Assembly: GCF_013032005.1 (NCBI RefSeq)
Contig: NZ_WQBE01000002.1
Span: forward strand, 124,001-188,000
Source: Ruegeria atlantica
GTDB taxonomy: Bacteria > Pseudomonadota > Alphaproteobacteria > Rhodobacterales > Rhodobacteraceae
Direction of reading: 5' to 3'
DNA length: 64,000 nucleotides
Part shown: piece after piece, positions 1-9,152 of the stretch
Position numbering within the stretch: position 1 is the stretch's first letter
Layout of the letters: the number at the start of each line of letters is the position of its first letter
Notes under the pieces: generated by a model
The model's input: only the letters and a program-made list of their open reading frames with translations
Database searches by the model: none
Told to the model about the DNA's origin: nothing
Position numbers and translations under genes: made by a program

Positions 1-812
1 TACTCGCGGCGTTTCTTCGGCGCAGGCGCGTTCGGGTCAGGTGGCGGCGGGTTGAGGATGTTGCGCACCCATTGCTGCGCCTCGGCACACCCATCACCTT
101 TGGGCGGCGCGTCCTGATTGACACAGCCGCGCGAGCCCTTGGGGCATTTCAGACGCACGTGGAAATGATAATGATGCCCCCACCATGGCCTGATCTTGCG
201 CAGATAGGCCTTGTTGCCTTTTTCATCATTGCACATCTGAACCTTGGCGCCGGGAAAGACGAAAATCCGCGCCACGCGCTTGTCCTTTGCCGCCTCACGC
301 AGCACGGCGTGGTGCTGTGCCGTCCAATTGCCATTCACATAGGCCCCGTTGGCGCGGCGCAGGGAAATCGACGAGATATTCTCGCGCGCTTTGCGCGACA
401 GCCGCATGTTGTCGCCAGGCAGCATCCAGATATCGATGTCTAACCCCAACTGGTGGCTGCGATGACCAGAAGTCATCGGACCACCACGCGGTTGGCTGAT
501 ATCCCCGATATAGAGACCATTCCACCCCGGTTGCCGAGCCGCAAACTTGCTGAGGTCCTGTACGTAATCCACCGCCTCCGGGTGCCCCCAGTTGCGATTA
601 CGCGACAGGCGCATGGCTTGCCATGTCGGCCCCGTTTCGGGCAGTTGCACCGACCCCGCGGCACATCCGCGCGAATAACTGCCGAACGCGGCTGGCTTTT
701 GCTGTGAACTTTGCTTTTGCGCCCCGAACAATTGCTTAGCCAAGGGCTGCGCCCCGGCTGCTCCTGCCAATGTCATCGCGGCGATTATTGCTAAAAAACG
801 TAGTAAAATCAT
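1..812 (-). CDS. mepA: Penicillin-insensitive murein endopeptidase MepA (3' end cut by window edge)
   Basis: Reading the minus strand from ATG at 812 gives a continuous frame to the window edge (270 codons seen). It starts with a hydrophobic signal peptide (MILLRFLAIIAAMTLAGAAG). Both zinc-ligand motifs of the LAS-type family are present: HRSHQLGLDIDIW near residue 118 and WWGHHYHFHVRL near residue 210. MepA is a periplasmic metallo-endopeptidase that cuts D-Ala-mDAP cross-links in peptidoglycan. The start codon overlaps the stop of the upstream MFS gene as ATGA, so the two are co-transcribed and translationally coupled. The tail is proline rich. Only the last few codons are missing. Confidence 0.9.
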   Translation of the reverse strand, partial: MILLRFLAIIAAMTLAGAAGAQPLAKQLFGAQKQSSQQKPAAFGSYSRGCAAGSVQLPETGPTWQAMRLSRNRNWGHPEAVDYVQDLSKFAARQPGWNGLYIGDISQPRGGPMTSGHRSHQLGLDIDIWMLPGDNMRLSRKARENISSISLRRANGAYVNGNWTAQHHAVLREAAKDKRVARIFVFPGAKVQMCNDEKGNKAYLRKIRPWWGHHYHFHVRLKCPKGSRGCVNQDAPPKGDGCAEAQQWVRNILNPPPPDPNAPAPKKRRE

Positions 813-2176
813 CTGCTCTGATCCCCTTCCGGTTTAACCCAGCGCATTAGGAACAGGCCCAGAATAAACAACAGAATGATCGGTGACACCCCCAACCGCG
901 CACTGCCCGTAACAGTTGTGGCAATCCCGATTAGCAAAGGCGCAGCAAAAGATGTCGCGCGGCCGGACAGGCCGTAAAGGCCAAAGCTTTCGACTGGCGT
1001 TTTTGGGTCGGTATGGCGCACCATCATGGATCGGCTGGCCGATTGCAGGATACCCCCCATACCGCCGATCAAAACTCCGCAGCCAAAGAACACCAGATCC
1101 GGCAGGCCTGACCCTTCGGGCAAGGAGATGCCGTAAATCTGCGTCCGATCCATCGACACCACGGTGATGCAGACAAAGATCAGCACCCAGATCGCGACCA
1201 GAATAACTGGTTTAGGGCCGTATTTCTTATCCATCTTGCCACCGACCCACGCAAAGATGGCCGAGGCCAGAACGCTGACAATCCCGAACACTCCGATCTT
1301 GATCAGCCCCCATTCCAATACCAGCCGTGCATAGACACCGCCGAAACTGTACAGCCCGTTCAGCGCATCGCGGTAGAACATGGACGAGCCCAGATAGGTC
1401 GCCAGACTGACCCGATGGCGCAGGTCCGAGATCGATTTGCCCAGCAGGCGCAGCGCCTTACCCAGACTGCCTGTTTTATTGCTGTCCGGGTCGTCACGCA
1501 CCCACAGGAAATAGGGCACCATGAACAGGGCGAACCAGCCGGCGGTGAAGGGTCCGACGAACCGCGTACCCTCTTGCATGGCGGCGTCCAGCCCGAACAT
1601 CGGGTCCATCCCGATCAGCGTCTTGCCGTTGGGCTGCTCGACAAACAGCAACAGCATGATCGCCAGCGAGATCAGCCCGCCAAAGTAACCAAAAGCAAAG
1701 CCCGAGCCCGAAATCTCTCCCACCTCGTTGTCATCGCCCAGATCAGGCAGCTGAGAGTTGATGAAGATCAGCGCGTATTCCGCACCCACAAAGCCCAGAC
1801 CAAAGGCCGACAGCATCAGCCACATGTTCGAGCCATCCGGCATCGTGAACCACAGCGCCGCCGAGCCCACCGCATACATCACCGAAAAGGCGAATATCCA
1901 GGGAATGCGCCGCCCGGACACGTCGGCCATCGCACCCAAAAGCGGCGCGCCAAAAGCGATGATCAGCCCGGTGATGGTCAGGCAATTGGCCCAAACCGTC
2001 TGCGCCCGCGCCGCTGCAGCCTCGGCATCCAAACCGGTACCCGAGAAATACCCCGCCGCAACCCCGGCGAAATAGGGACCAAAGACAAAAGTGACCAGAA
2101 GTGTGTGGTAGGGCTGACTTGCCCAGTCGAAAAACCACCAGCCCCAAATGCGCTTGCGCTTGGAAATCTCTGCCAT
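809..2176 (-). CDS. MFS transporter, Atg22/UMF1 family
   Basis: This is a 455-residue integral membrane protein with about 12 hydrophobic segments. The N-terminus (KRKRIWGWWFFDWASQPY) matches the start of bacterial Atg22-like major facilitator proteins, where 'DWA' follows a short basic leader. These proteins are presumed inner-membrane exporters; the substrate is unknown, although fungal Atg22 exports amino acids from the vacuole. The gene is followed by mepA with a 4-bp ATGA overlap, so it is the first gene of a two-gene operon. A possible RBS (AGGGG) lies about 5 bp before ATG. The link to cell-wall turnover is inferred from the neighbour only. Confidence 0.85.
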   Translation of the reverse strand: MAEISKRKRIWGWWFFDWASQPYHTLLVTFVFGPYFAGVAAGYFSGTGLDAEAAAARAQTVWANCLTITGLIIAFGAPLLGAMADVSGRRIPWIFAFSVMYAVGSAALWFTMPDGSNMWLMLSAFGLGFVGAEYALIFINSQLPDLGDDNEVGEISGSGFAFGYFGGLISLAIMLLLFVEQPNGKTLIGMDPMFGLDAAMQEGTRFVGPFTAGWFALFMVPYFLWVRDDPDSNKTGSLGKALRLLGKSISDLRHRVSLATYLGSSMFYRDALNGLYSFGGVYARLVLEWGLIKIGVFGIVSVLASAIFAWVGGKMDKKYGPKPVILVAIWVLIFVCITVVSMDRTQIYGISLPEGSGLPDLVFFGCGVLIGGMGGILQSASRSMMVRHTDPKTPVESFGLYGLSGRATSFAAPLLIGIATTVTGSARLGVSPIILLFILGLFLMRWVKPEGDQSR

Positions 2177-2307
2177 GACCGCCCCTGATTATCGTTGCCA
2201 TCATAAGACGGGCCTTTGTCCCGTTTCGCAAGCGTTCTGTTGGCGCGGGCTTGCTCTTTAAGGCGGGGGCGCTTAGGTCTCGTCAAACGTAACTGGAGTA
2301 TTCGGAC

Positions 2308-2598
2308 ATGATGGCTATTTTCGGCCCCATCGACTTGATATTGAGCATCGCCTATTGGTTCGTCTTAATTCAGGTGATTATGAGCTGGCTGATCAACTTT
2401 CAGGTTCTGAATCTGCACCAGCAGTTCGTTGCCCAGATCTGGTATGGCTTGAACCGCATCCTTGAGCCCATCTATCGCCCAATTCGCCGAGTCTTGCCCG
2501 ATCTCGGCGGCATCGACCTGACACCTCTGGTAGTTCTGGTCATCATCATTTCGCTTCGCAGCTACGTCCTGCCGGAACTGTTTATGGCGCTGAGCTGA
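2308..2598 (+). CDS. YggT family membrane protein
   Basis: A 96-residue protein with two hydrophobic segments separated by a loop containing LNRILEPIYRPIRRVLP. The pattern 'P(I/L)R..LP...G.D.(T/S)P(L/I)V' is the YggT signature. YggT proteins are small inner-membrane proteins of poorly defined role, linked elsewhere to osmotic or potassium homeostasis and septum-associated functions. GGAG at 2295-2298 supports the ATG at 2308; the next ATG (2311) is also possible. It is divergent from the Atg22-like gene and stands alone before recQ. Confidence 0.9.
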   Translation: MMAIFGPIDLILSIAYWFVLIQVIMSWLINFQVLNLHQQFVAQIWYGLNRILEPIYRPIRRVLPDLGGIDLTPLVVLVIIISLRSYVLPELFMALS

Positions 2599-2683
2599 CG
2601 CGAACCCTCTTGTTCACCGAATCTTAGTATGTGATTGTCCTGTCTTAAGAGCAGATAAACCTTAAAACAGGGCAACCCCGCAC

Positions 2684-4723
2684 ATGTTCGACGCCGCGCC
2701 TTTGCTGCGAGATGTCTTTGGATTCGACGATTTCCGCCCCGGTCAGGAAGAGATCGTCGATGCCGTCACGCTGGGTGAAAACGTGCTGGCAATCATGCCC
2801 ACGGGCGGCGGCAAATCCCTGTGTTTTCAGTTACCCGCCCTTCTGCGTGACGGGGTGACCGTGGTGATATCCCCCCTGATTGCCTTGATGCGTGATCAGG
2901 TGCGCGGGCTGCAAGAGGCCGGGGTCGAGGCCGGTGCGCTGACCTCGGGCAACACCCCCGAAGAAACCGACGCCGTGTGGGAGGCGTTGGAGGCCGGGCG
3001 TCTGAAACTGCTCTACATGGCCCCCGAGCGTCTGGCCGCCGGGTCAGCCTTGGGCATGTTGCGTCGGATCAATGTCAGCCTGATCGCCGTAGACGAGGCC
3101 CATTGCGTCAGCCAATGGGGCCATGATTTCCGCCCAGATTATCTGCGGATTGGAGAATTACGGCGCGCATTAGACGTGCCTTTGGCCGCTTTCACCGCCA
3201 CCGCGGATGCCGAAACTCAAGAGGAAATCGTCGAAAAACTTTTCGACGGCACTGCCCCGCGTAAGTTCCTGCGCGGCTTTGACCGGCCCAATATCCATCT
3301 GGCCTTTGCCGCCAAGGACGGCCCACGCAAACAGATCCTCGACTTCGCCGAAGCGCGCAAAGGCCAATCCGGTATCGTCTATTGCGGCACCCGCAACAAA
3401 ACCGAAGTGTTGGCCCAGGCCTTACGCGCCGAAGGCCACACCGCCTGTCATTATCACGGCGGAATGGAGGCCGAAGACCGCCGCATCGTCGAAACCCGCT
3501 TTGCCCGCGAGGATGGGCTGATCGTGGTTGCCACCGTTGCGTTCGGAATGGGCATCGACAAGCCCGATATCCGCTGGGTCGCGCATGCGGACCTACCCAA
3601 GTCCATCGAAGCCTATTATCAGGAAATCGGCCGCGCCGGCCGCGACGGCGGGCCTGCTGAAACCCTGACCCTGTTCGGCCCCGACGACATTCGCTTGCGC
3701 CGGTCTCAGATCGACGAGGGGCTCGCACCACCGGAACGGCGCATGGCAGATCATGCGCGGCTGAACGCTCTGCTCGGGCTGGCCGAGGCGCTCGAATGTC
3801 GACGCAAGACCCTGCTGGGGTATTTCGGAGAACAGATCGAACCTTGCGGTAAATGCGACCTGTGCGACAGCCCTCCGGAAGTGTTCGATGGCACCACCCC
3901 CGTTCGCATGGCCTTGTCGGCGATCCTTCGCACCGAGGAATGGTTCGGCGCGGGCCATCTGATCGACATTCTGCTGGGTAATGAAACCGACAAGATTCGC
4001 GCCCGGCGGCACGACAACCTGTCCACATGGGGCATCGGCAAGGACTGGTCGCGCCCGCAATGGCAGGCGATCTTCCGGCAGATGATGGGTCACGATCTTG
4101 TTCGCCCCGATCCCGAACGCCACGGCGCGTTGCGCATGACCGAAGCAGCCAAGCCGATCCTGAAAGGTGAGGCGCAGATCAACCTGCGCAAAGACACGAT
4201 CCGCAAGGCCACCCGGAGGCCCGCCGTCAAGATGATGGTGTCCGAGGAAGACGCGCCGCTGCTATCTGCGCTCAAGGCCAAACGTCGCGCGCTGGCGGAA
4301 AGCGCGCGAGTTCCGGCCTATGTTATCTTTCCCGATCGCACTCTGATTGAAATGGCCGAAAAACGCCCGGCCTCTTTGGACGATATGGCCCGGATCAGCG
4401 GAGTTGGCGCGAAAAAGCTGGAACGGTACGGCGACACCTTCCTTGAGGTGCTGACCGGCGCGGTTGAAGAATTGCACCCAGCACGCCGCAAACTGGCGGG
4501 CCGCGAACAAGGGGATATCTATGACCGACTGCTTGAGGTTCAAACACAGCTTTCGCGCGGTTCCGACGGGATTGACAAACCGCTGACCTGTTCGGCCTCA
4601 CAACTGGCCAAGGTCGCACAACTGCGCCCCAATGACCCCCGCGGGATGGAACAGGTGCTGGGCAACCGTCGTCACGAAAGGTTTGGTGCCGCGTTTCTGG
4701 ACGTGCTGCGTCAGGCGGGCTAG
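2684..4723 (+). CDS. recQ: ATP-dependent DNA helicase RecQ
   Basis: A 679-residue superfamily 2 helicase that unwinds DNA 3' to 5' in recombination and repair. Walker A (PTGGGKS, residues 39-45) and the DEAH box (residues 137-140, DEAHCVSQWGHDFRPDY) are intact. Helicase motif VI is visible (YYQEIGRAGRDG). The RecQ zinc-binding cysteines are in CGKCDLCDS, followed by the winged-helix RQC region. A single HRDC domain follows (IFPDRTLIEMAEKRP through GVGAKKLERYG). Domain order and length are canonical. Spacing to the downstream yaaA is 33 bp. Confidence 0.97.
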   Translation: MFDAAPLLRDVFGFDDFRPGQEEIVDAVTLGENVLAIMPTGGGKSLCFQLPALLRDGVTVVISPLIALMRDQVRGLQEAGVEAGALTSGNTPEETDAVWEALEAGRLKLLYMAPERLAAGSALGMLRRINVSLIAVDEAHCVSQWGHDFRPDYLRIGELRRALDVPLAAFTATADAETQEEIVEKLFDGTAPRKFLRGFDRPNIHLAFAAKDGPRKQILDFAEARKGQSGIVYCGTRNKTEVLAQALRAEGHTACHYHGGMEAEDRRIVETRFAREDGLIVVATVAFGMGIDKPDIRWVAHADLPKSIEAYYQEIGRAGRDGGPAETLTLFGPDDIRLRRSQIDEGLAPPERRMADHARLNALLGLAEALECRRKTLLGYFGEQIEPCGKCDLCDSPPEVFDGTTPVRMALSAILRTEEWFGAGHLIDILLGNETDKIRARRHDNLSTWGIGKDWSRPQWQAIFRQMMGHDLVRPDPERHGALRMTEAAKPILKGEAQINLRKDTIRKATRRPAVKMMVSEEDAPLLSALKAKRRALAESARVPAYVIFPDRTLIEMAEKRPASLDDMARISGVGAKKLERYGDTFLEVLTGAVEELHPARRKLAGREQGDIYDRLLEVQTQLSRGSDGIDKPLTCSASQLAKVAQLRPNDPRGMEQVLGNRRHERFGAAFLDVLRQAG

Positions 4724-4756
4724 ATACCCTGCATCAGGCAAGAAACGAGGGCGGAT

Positions 4757-5527
4757 ATGCTGGTAGTGGTTTCCCCGGCCAAGCGGCTGGATTGGGCAGA
4801 GCGGGACGTTGAGGTCACGCAACCCGACTTTCAGGACGACGCGATCCGACTGTCGAAAACCGCCCGCAATCTGACACTGGGCGATCTGAAAAAACTGATG
4901 GACCTCAGCGACGATCTGGCCCGTCTGAACCGTGACCGGTATCGAGCATTTTCGGACTCGCCGAGCGCTGAATTGACCCGACCTGCAGCGCTGGCCTTTG
5001 CTGGGGATACCTATCAGGGGCTGGAAGCGACCTCGCTGGATGCCGAAGAAATGGCCTGGGCACAAGACCATCTGCGTATCCTGTCCGGACTTTACGGGGT
5101 GTTACGCCCGCTGGACGCGATTCAACCCTATCGTCTTGAAATGGGCAGCAAGCTGAAAACCCGGCGCGGTAAGAACCTGTATGAATACTGGCGCGACCAA
5201 CTGAGCAAAGCGCTGAACGCGCAGGCTGAAGAGGTCGGATCAGACGTTCTGGTGAATTGCGCCAGTCAGGAATATTTCGGCGCGGTCGACTTGAAGGCGC
5301 TGAAGCTGCGGGTGGTCACGCCGGTCTTTATGGAAGACAAGGCCGGCACCCCCAAGATCGTCAGTTTCTTTGCCAAAAAAGCGAGGGGTGCGATGGCCCG
5401 ATATATCGTTCAACACCGTCTGACCGACCCCAAAGGGTTGCTGGATTTCGACACTGGTGGATATGAATACCGCTCGGACCTGTCGCAAGAGGACAAACCC
5501 GTTTTCGTGCGCCCCTATCAGGCCTGA
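4757..5527 (+). CDS. yaaA: Peroxide stress protein YaaA (DUF328)
   Basis: A 256-residue protein beginning MLVVVSPAKRLDW, the hallmark N-terminus of the YaaA/DUF328 family. The family motif GLYGVLRPLD is also present, as is the C-terminal FDTGGYEY. In E. coli YaaA limits intracellular iron and DNA damage during hydrogen peroxide stress and binds DNA. It directly follows recQ on the same strand and is probably co-transcribed with it. It ends in a 10-bp convergent overlap with the VOC gene on the other strand. Confidence 0.93.
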   Translation: MLVVVSPAKRLDWAERDVEVTQPDFQDDAIRLSKTARNLTLGDLKKLMDLSDDLARLNRDRYRAFSDSPSAELTRPAALAFAGDTYQGLEATSLDAEEMAWAQDHLRILSGLYGVLRPLDAIQPYRLEMGSKLKTRRGKNLYEYWRDQLSKALNAQAEEVGSDVLVNCASQEYFGAVDLKALKLRVVTPVFMEDKAGTPKIVSFFAKKARGAMARYIVQHRLTDPKGLLDFDTGGYEYRSDLSQEDKPVFVRPYQA

Positions 5528-5976
5528 TCCAGCATCGATGGGTCGTAAGCAACCAACTCAACCGTGTTGCCCTCGGGGTCTTCGGTGAAAATGCCCCGCC
5601 ATCCGATCCAGCCGAATTGTTCAACGCGGTAAGGCTGACTGATTTTGTCATACCAGCGCATCACGGCCTCTTGTTCGGCAAAGGGCAATGACAGAGCAAT
5701 ATGATGCAGCGATGACCCGGCGCCGGTAGTGGGCTTGTCGGCGCCGGTCGGGTGCAACCCAGGCCGCGGGGCTGCTGTGTGGTGAAATAGGGCCAAGACC
5801 TGTGTATGCCCACCGAACCCTTCGGCGATGCGGAAAAAGGTGATGGCGCTGTTGTGATCACCGCTCAGGCGTTCCAGCCCGATTACATCTTCATAAAACG
5901 CCACCATCGCGCCCATATCGGCACAGCGAATGGCAATCTCACCCAAGGCACGAGGCTGAAATCCACGATCAGTCAT
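5518..5976 (-). CDS. VOC (glyoxalase/bleomycin resistance) family protein
   Basis: A 152-residue single-domain protein of the vicinal oxygen chelate fold. It has the beta-alpha-beta start IAIRCADMGAMVAFYEDVIGLERL and the C-terminal FTEDPEGNTVELV, whose final Glu is the usual metal ligand; an HHIALS segment gives another. Substrate cannot be assigned. It lies 8 bp downstream of the hybrid histidine kinase on the same strand and may be co-transcribed with it. Its 3' end overlaps yaaA convergently by 10 bp. Confidence 0.85.
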   Translation of the reverse strand: MTDRGFQPRALGEIAIRCADMGAMVAFYEDVIGLERLSGDHNSAITFFRIAEGFGGHTQVLALFHHTAAPRPGLHPTGADKPTTGAGSSLHHIALSLPFAEQEAVMRWYDKISQPYRVEQFGWIGWRGIFTEDPEGNTVELVAYDPSMLDQA

Positions 5977-5984
5977 GGCTTACC

Positions 5985-8186
5985 CTATTCAGCCTGTGCA
6001 TCTTCGGCAATGACAGGCAAAGCATCCTCGGGCTGATGGTCCAATATCATCTGGTGGATTCTCCGCTTTTGCAGCGGTTTGGTCAGATAGTGATCCAATC
6101 CGGCCGACAGAATGCCCTGATCATCCCCAGCCATGGCATGCGCCGTCAATGCGACGATCGGCACATGCCGATCCGTGTCAATCTCGCGCCGCCGGATTTC
6201 CGCCGTGGCCTGTTTCCCATCCATCTTGGGCATCGAAATATCCATGAAAATCAGGTCCGGGTCGAATTTCTGATGCTGGTCCACGGCTTCCAGCCCATTC
6301 GCGGCGAATTGCAGGTCAATATTCAAATCCTTGACCATCTTTTGCAGGATCAACTGATTGGTCCGATTGTCCTCGGCTGCCAAAACACGCATCTGGCGTT
6401 CACCGTGCGGCTCTGACGGTGCCTCGGGGTCACTTGAAGCAGCTTCAGGCGTGACAGGCAGCCGCCCCAATGTCGTCAAGCGCGAATACAGTTCGGCGCG
6501 GGGAATAGGTTTCTGCAAAACCCCGTCAATCAGGTTACGTGCCGGGTTGGCGTGGATGACACCGGGATTGGCCGACATCACCACCACGGGCAAATCCCCC
6601 CAGCCCCGGCCTTTCAGCGTGGTCGCCAGTTCCAACCCATCCATGTCCGGCAGGTCGTGATCACACAGCAACAGGTCCACACTGCCATCAACAGCGGCCA
6701 GCGCCTCACCCCCCGAGGCGCAAACGGTGACTTTCGATCCCAATCGCCCTAGCTGTTTCGACAGGATGGCACGGTTCACCGCCAGATCCTCGACAACGAC
6801 CACGTGGCGCAACCGACCAGCCAAATCAGGCGGTGTGGGTTGCGGGCCTTCGATGGTGGGCAACGAGATGCGAAATCCAAAACAGGAGCCCAGCTCGGGC
6901 TCGCTTTCCACCCAGACCGACCCGCCCATTAGTGTGATCAGCCGCTTGGTGATCGCCAACCCCAGCCCTGTACCCTCGAATGCGCGGTTTTTTTCATCTT
7001 CGACCTGATTGAATTCACCGAAGATGTGCCCGATCTTGTCCTCTTCGATGCCGATACCGGTGTCTTCGATCGCAACGTGAATATCGCATGTGTTCGTGTC
7101 TGCATTCGGCACACCAGTGACGCGGATCAACACATGGCCTTCGGTGGTGAACTTGACCGCATTGCCCACCAGATTGGTCAATACCTGCCGCACGCGACCG
7201 GGATCGCCCACGAACAAGGTCGGTAGGAACAAATCATAATCGACCAGCAAGGACAGCCCTTTGTCGCGCACGCTGGGTTGCATCAGCATCGCAACCTCAA
7301 GAATGCAGCGTTCAAAATCGAACTGTTCAGGGTGCAGGATCAGCTTGTCCGCCTCGATCTTGGAATAATCCAGAACGTCGTTGATGATCACCAACAACGC
7401 CTCGCCCGAGTTGCGGATGGTGTTGAGGTAGAGCCGCTGTTCCTCGTCCAGCGGGGTTTCCGACATCAACTCGGTCATGCCGACAATGCCGTTCATCGGG
7501 GTTCTGATTTCATGGCTCATATTCGCCAGAAAGGCAGATTTGGCCCGGTTTGCGGCCTCGGCCCGTTCGCGGGCGGCCTTCAACTCAGCCTCATGCCGAA
7601 CCGAGGCGGTGATGTTCAGGCCCAAACTGACCACGTCACCGCCATTGCCGCGCTGGTCGATCAACTTGAAATATTCACCATTCCACAGTTTGATCACCAC
7701 CGATTCCGGCTGGGGTTGTGCCCAGCGGTTCAGCATTCTGGCCTGCCAATCGGCCGGAGATTCCGCGCCAATGTCAATCAACCCTTCGTCGGTCAGAATC
7801 TCAAGGATACGGGCATAGGCAATACCCGGCGACACTTCTTCCAAACCGTCAAACAGGCTGAGATAGGCGGCATTGGCCCCGATCATGTTGCTTTGGTCAT
7901 TGAAAAAGGCGAAACCGTCCTGAATGGTCTGCATCGAATGCCACAAGCGGCGCTCGGCCACTTCGATCTTGGCATTGGCTTCGGTCAGGTCGGATTTGAC
8001 CTTTTCATTTTCATCCCTGACCGTTTCGACCTCGGCCTGGGTTTCACCGATGCGTTTGGTCAGGGCCATCGCATGCAAACCCAGCTTGCGATTGGCGGCT
8101 GACAATTCGACCTGCTTCATTTCCAACAGCCGCTCGGCCGCCAGCCGCGCACGCCGTTCCTGTGCCAGTTTGGTTGCTAGACTCAT
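5985..8186 (-). CDS. Hybrid sensor histidine kinase with two receiver domains
   Basis: A 733-residue soluble hybrid kinase. Order: N-terminal coiled coil (residues 1-80, rich in Ala/Arg/Glu), a PAS-like sensor, HisKA with the phospho-acceptor in [15 protein letters not shown], HATPase with N box [10 protein letters not shown] and G boxes DTGIGIEE and [12 protein letters not shown]. Two receiver domains follow, with phospho-Asp in [12 protein letters not shown] and [13 protein letters not shown]. No membrane segment is seen, so it is likely cytoplasmic. No histidine phosphotransfer domain is attached, so output probably goes through a separate Hpt protein. I chose ATG 8186 because an in-frame extension to 8396 would overlap the promoter region and the start of the divergent gene. 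Confidence 0.93.
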   Translation of the reverse strand: MSLATKLAQERRARLAAERLLEMKQVELSAANRKLGLHAMALTKRIGETQAEVETVRDENEKVKSDLTEANAKIEVAERRLWHSMQTIQDGFAFFNDQSNMIGANAAYLSLFDGLEEVSPGIAYARILEILTDEGLIDIGAESPADWQARMLNRWAQPQPESVVIKLWNGEYFKLIDQRGNGGDVVSLGLNITASVRHEAELKAARERAEAANRAKSAFLANMSHEIRTPMNGIVGMTELMSETPLDEEQRLYLNTIRNSGEALLVIINDVLDYSKIEADKLILHPEQFDFERCILEVAMLMQPSVRDKGLSLLVDYDLFLPTLFVGDPGRVRQVLTNLVGNAVKFTTEGHVLIRVTGVPNADTNTCDIHVAIEDTGIGIEEDKIGHIFGEFNQVEDEKNRAFEGTGLGLAITKRLITLMGGSVWVESEPELGSCFGFRISLPTIEGPQPTPPDLAGRLRHVVVVEDLAVNRAILSKQLGRLGSKVTVCASGGEALAAVDGSVDLLLCDHDLPDMDGLELATTLKGRGWGDLPVVVMSANPGVIHANPARNLIDGVLQKPIPRAELYSRLTTLGRLPVTPEAASSDPEAPSEPHGERQMRVLAAEDNRTNQLILQKMVKDLNIDLQFAANGLEAVDQHQKFDPDLIFMDISMPKMDGKQATAEIRRREIDTDRHVPIVALTAHAMAGDDQGILSAGLDHYLTKPLQKRRIHQMILDHQPEDALPVIAEDAQAE

Positions 8187-8303
8187 CGTTGCTGATCCCG
8201 GGTAACTTGCGCCCAGCATCCAGACAGAGCGTGAAAAAGTGCTTAAGCCGTTGCCCGAACACGGACCATCGTGCCAGAGTTTTCGAAAACCTGGAGGTCT
8301 GCC

Positions 8304-9152
8304 ATGCCGCGTAAAACATACTTGCCAATACTCTGCGCAATCACGCTGGGTTCTCATGCGGTGGCGGATTGCGCCACAGAAGCGCAGATCGACCAATATG
8401 TGCAGGACTATCTGACCAACACGCCGACGGCGGCCCTTTCTGCGGATGGCAGCATGGAAGACGCGCTGTGTACACAGGCCAAGATAGTCAGTGTGTTAGA
8501 ACCACATTTGGGGCCGATCATCGGCTATAAGGCAGGCCTGACCAGCGCCCCCGCGCAAGAGCGGTTCGGCGCATCTGAACCGGTTCAGGGCGTTCTGTAC
8601 CGCGATATGATGCTGGACGACGGGGCCACTGTACCCGCCACATGGGGTGCGCGTCCGGTTTTTGAGGCCGATTTGGTGCTGGTTGTCGGCGACGCTGGCA
8701 TCAATCAGGCGACTACCCCGGCCGAAGTTCTTGCCCATATCTCAGCCATCCGCCCCTTTATCGAGCTGCCGGATCTTACCCTGGCCGAGGGGGAGCCAAT
8801 CACGCCGGTTACCCTAACCGCCATTGGCGTTGCCCCGAAACTCGGCGTGTTAGGCTCTGAAATTCCCGTATCCGATCCTACAGCGATGACGCAGGCGTTG
8901 CAGGATATGACGGTCACACTCCGCGCCGCGGATGGCGAGGTACTGGCGCAAGCCCCAGGGGCGGCCGTTTTGGGGCACCCGGCAAATGCGGCCCTATGGC
9001 TGATGTCGAAAGGTATCGAGTTTCAAGCCGGCGACCTGATTTCGGTCGGGTCTTTCGGCCCGCTTGTGCCGCCTGCAAAGGGCAAAGGCGGGGCGTCCGT
9101 CACCTATGCGGGTCTGCCCGGTGATCCCACGGTCAGCGTGGTGTTCGAGTAA
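8304..9152 (+). CDS. 2-keto-4-pentenoate hydratase/FAH-family protein with a signal peptide
   Basis: A 282-residue protein. Its core (IIGYKAGLTS, PVFEADLVLVV, ALWLMSKGIEFQAGDLISVGSF) matches the MhpD-type hydratase branch of the fumarylacetoacetate hydrolase fold, with an acidic metal-binding region. Unlike cytoplasmic MhpD enzymes it starts with a secretory signal (MPRKTYLPILCAITLGSHAVADC). GGAGG at 8293-8297 sits 6 bp before the chosen ATG, which supports this start over one 33 bp upstream. It is divergent from the hybrid kinase. Activity and substrate are unknown; an exported member of this fold is unusual. Confidence 0.82.
   Translation: MPRKTYLPILCAITLGSHAVADCATEAQIDQYVQDYLTNTPTAALSADGSMEDALCTQAKIVSVLEPHLGPIIGYKAGLTSAPAQERFGASEPVQGVLYRDMMLDDGATVPATWGARPVFEADLVLVVGDAGINQATTPAEVLAHISAIRPFIELPDLTLAEGEPITPVTLTAIGVAPKLGVLGSEIPVSDPTAMTQALQDMTVTLRAADGEVLAQAPGAAVLGHPANAALWLMSKGIEFQAGDLISVGSFGPLVPPAKGKGGASVTYAGLPGDPTVSVVFE

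Noticed and set aside
1415..2188. A 257-codon plus-strand frame opposite the Atg22-like gene
   Set aside because: Polar Gln/Arg/His-rich shadow of a hydrophobic membrane protein.
7278..8102. A 274-codon plus-strand frame opposite the hybrid kinase
   Set aside because: His/Gln/Asp-rich composition of an antisense shadow; the minus strand encodes clear HisKA and HATPase motifs.
8187..8396. N-terminal extension of the hybrid kinase
   Set aside because: The added 70 residues are not kinase-like and run through the divergent gene's RBS and start; ATG 8186 begins a normal coiled coil.
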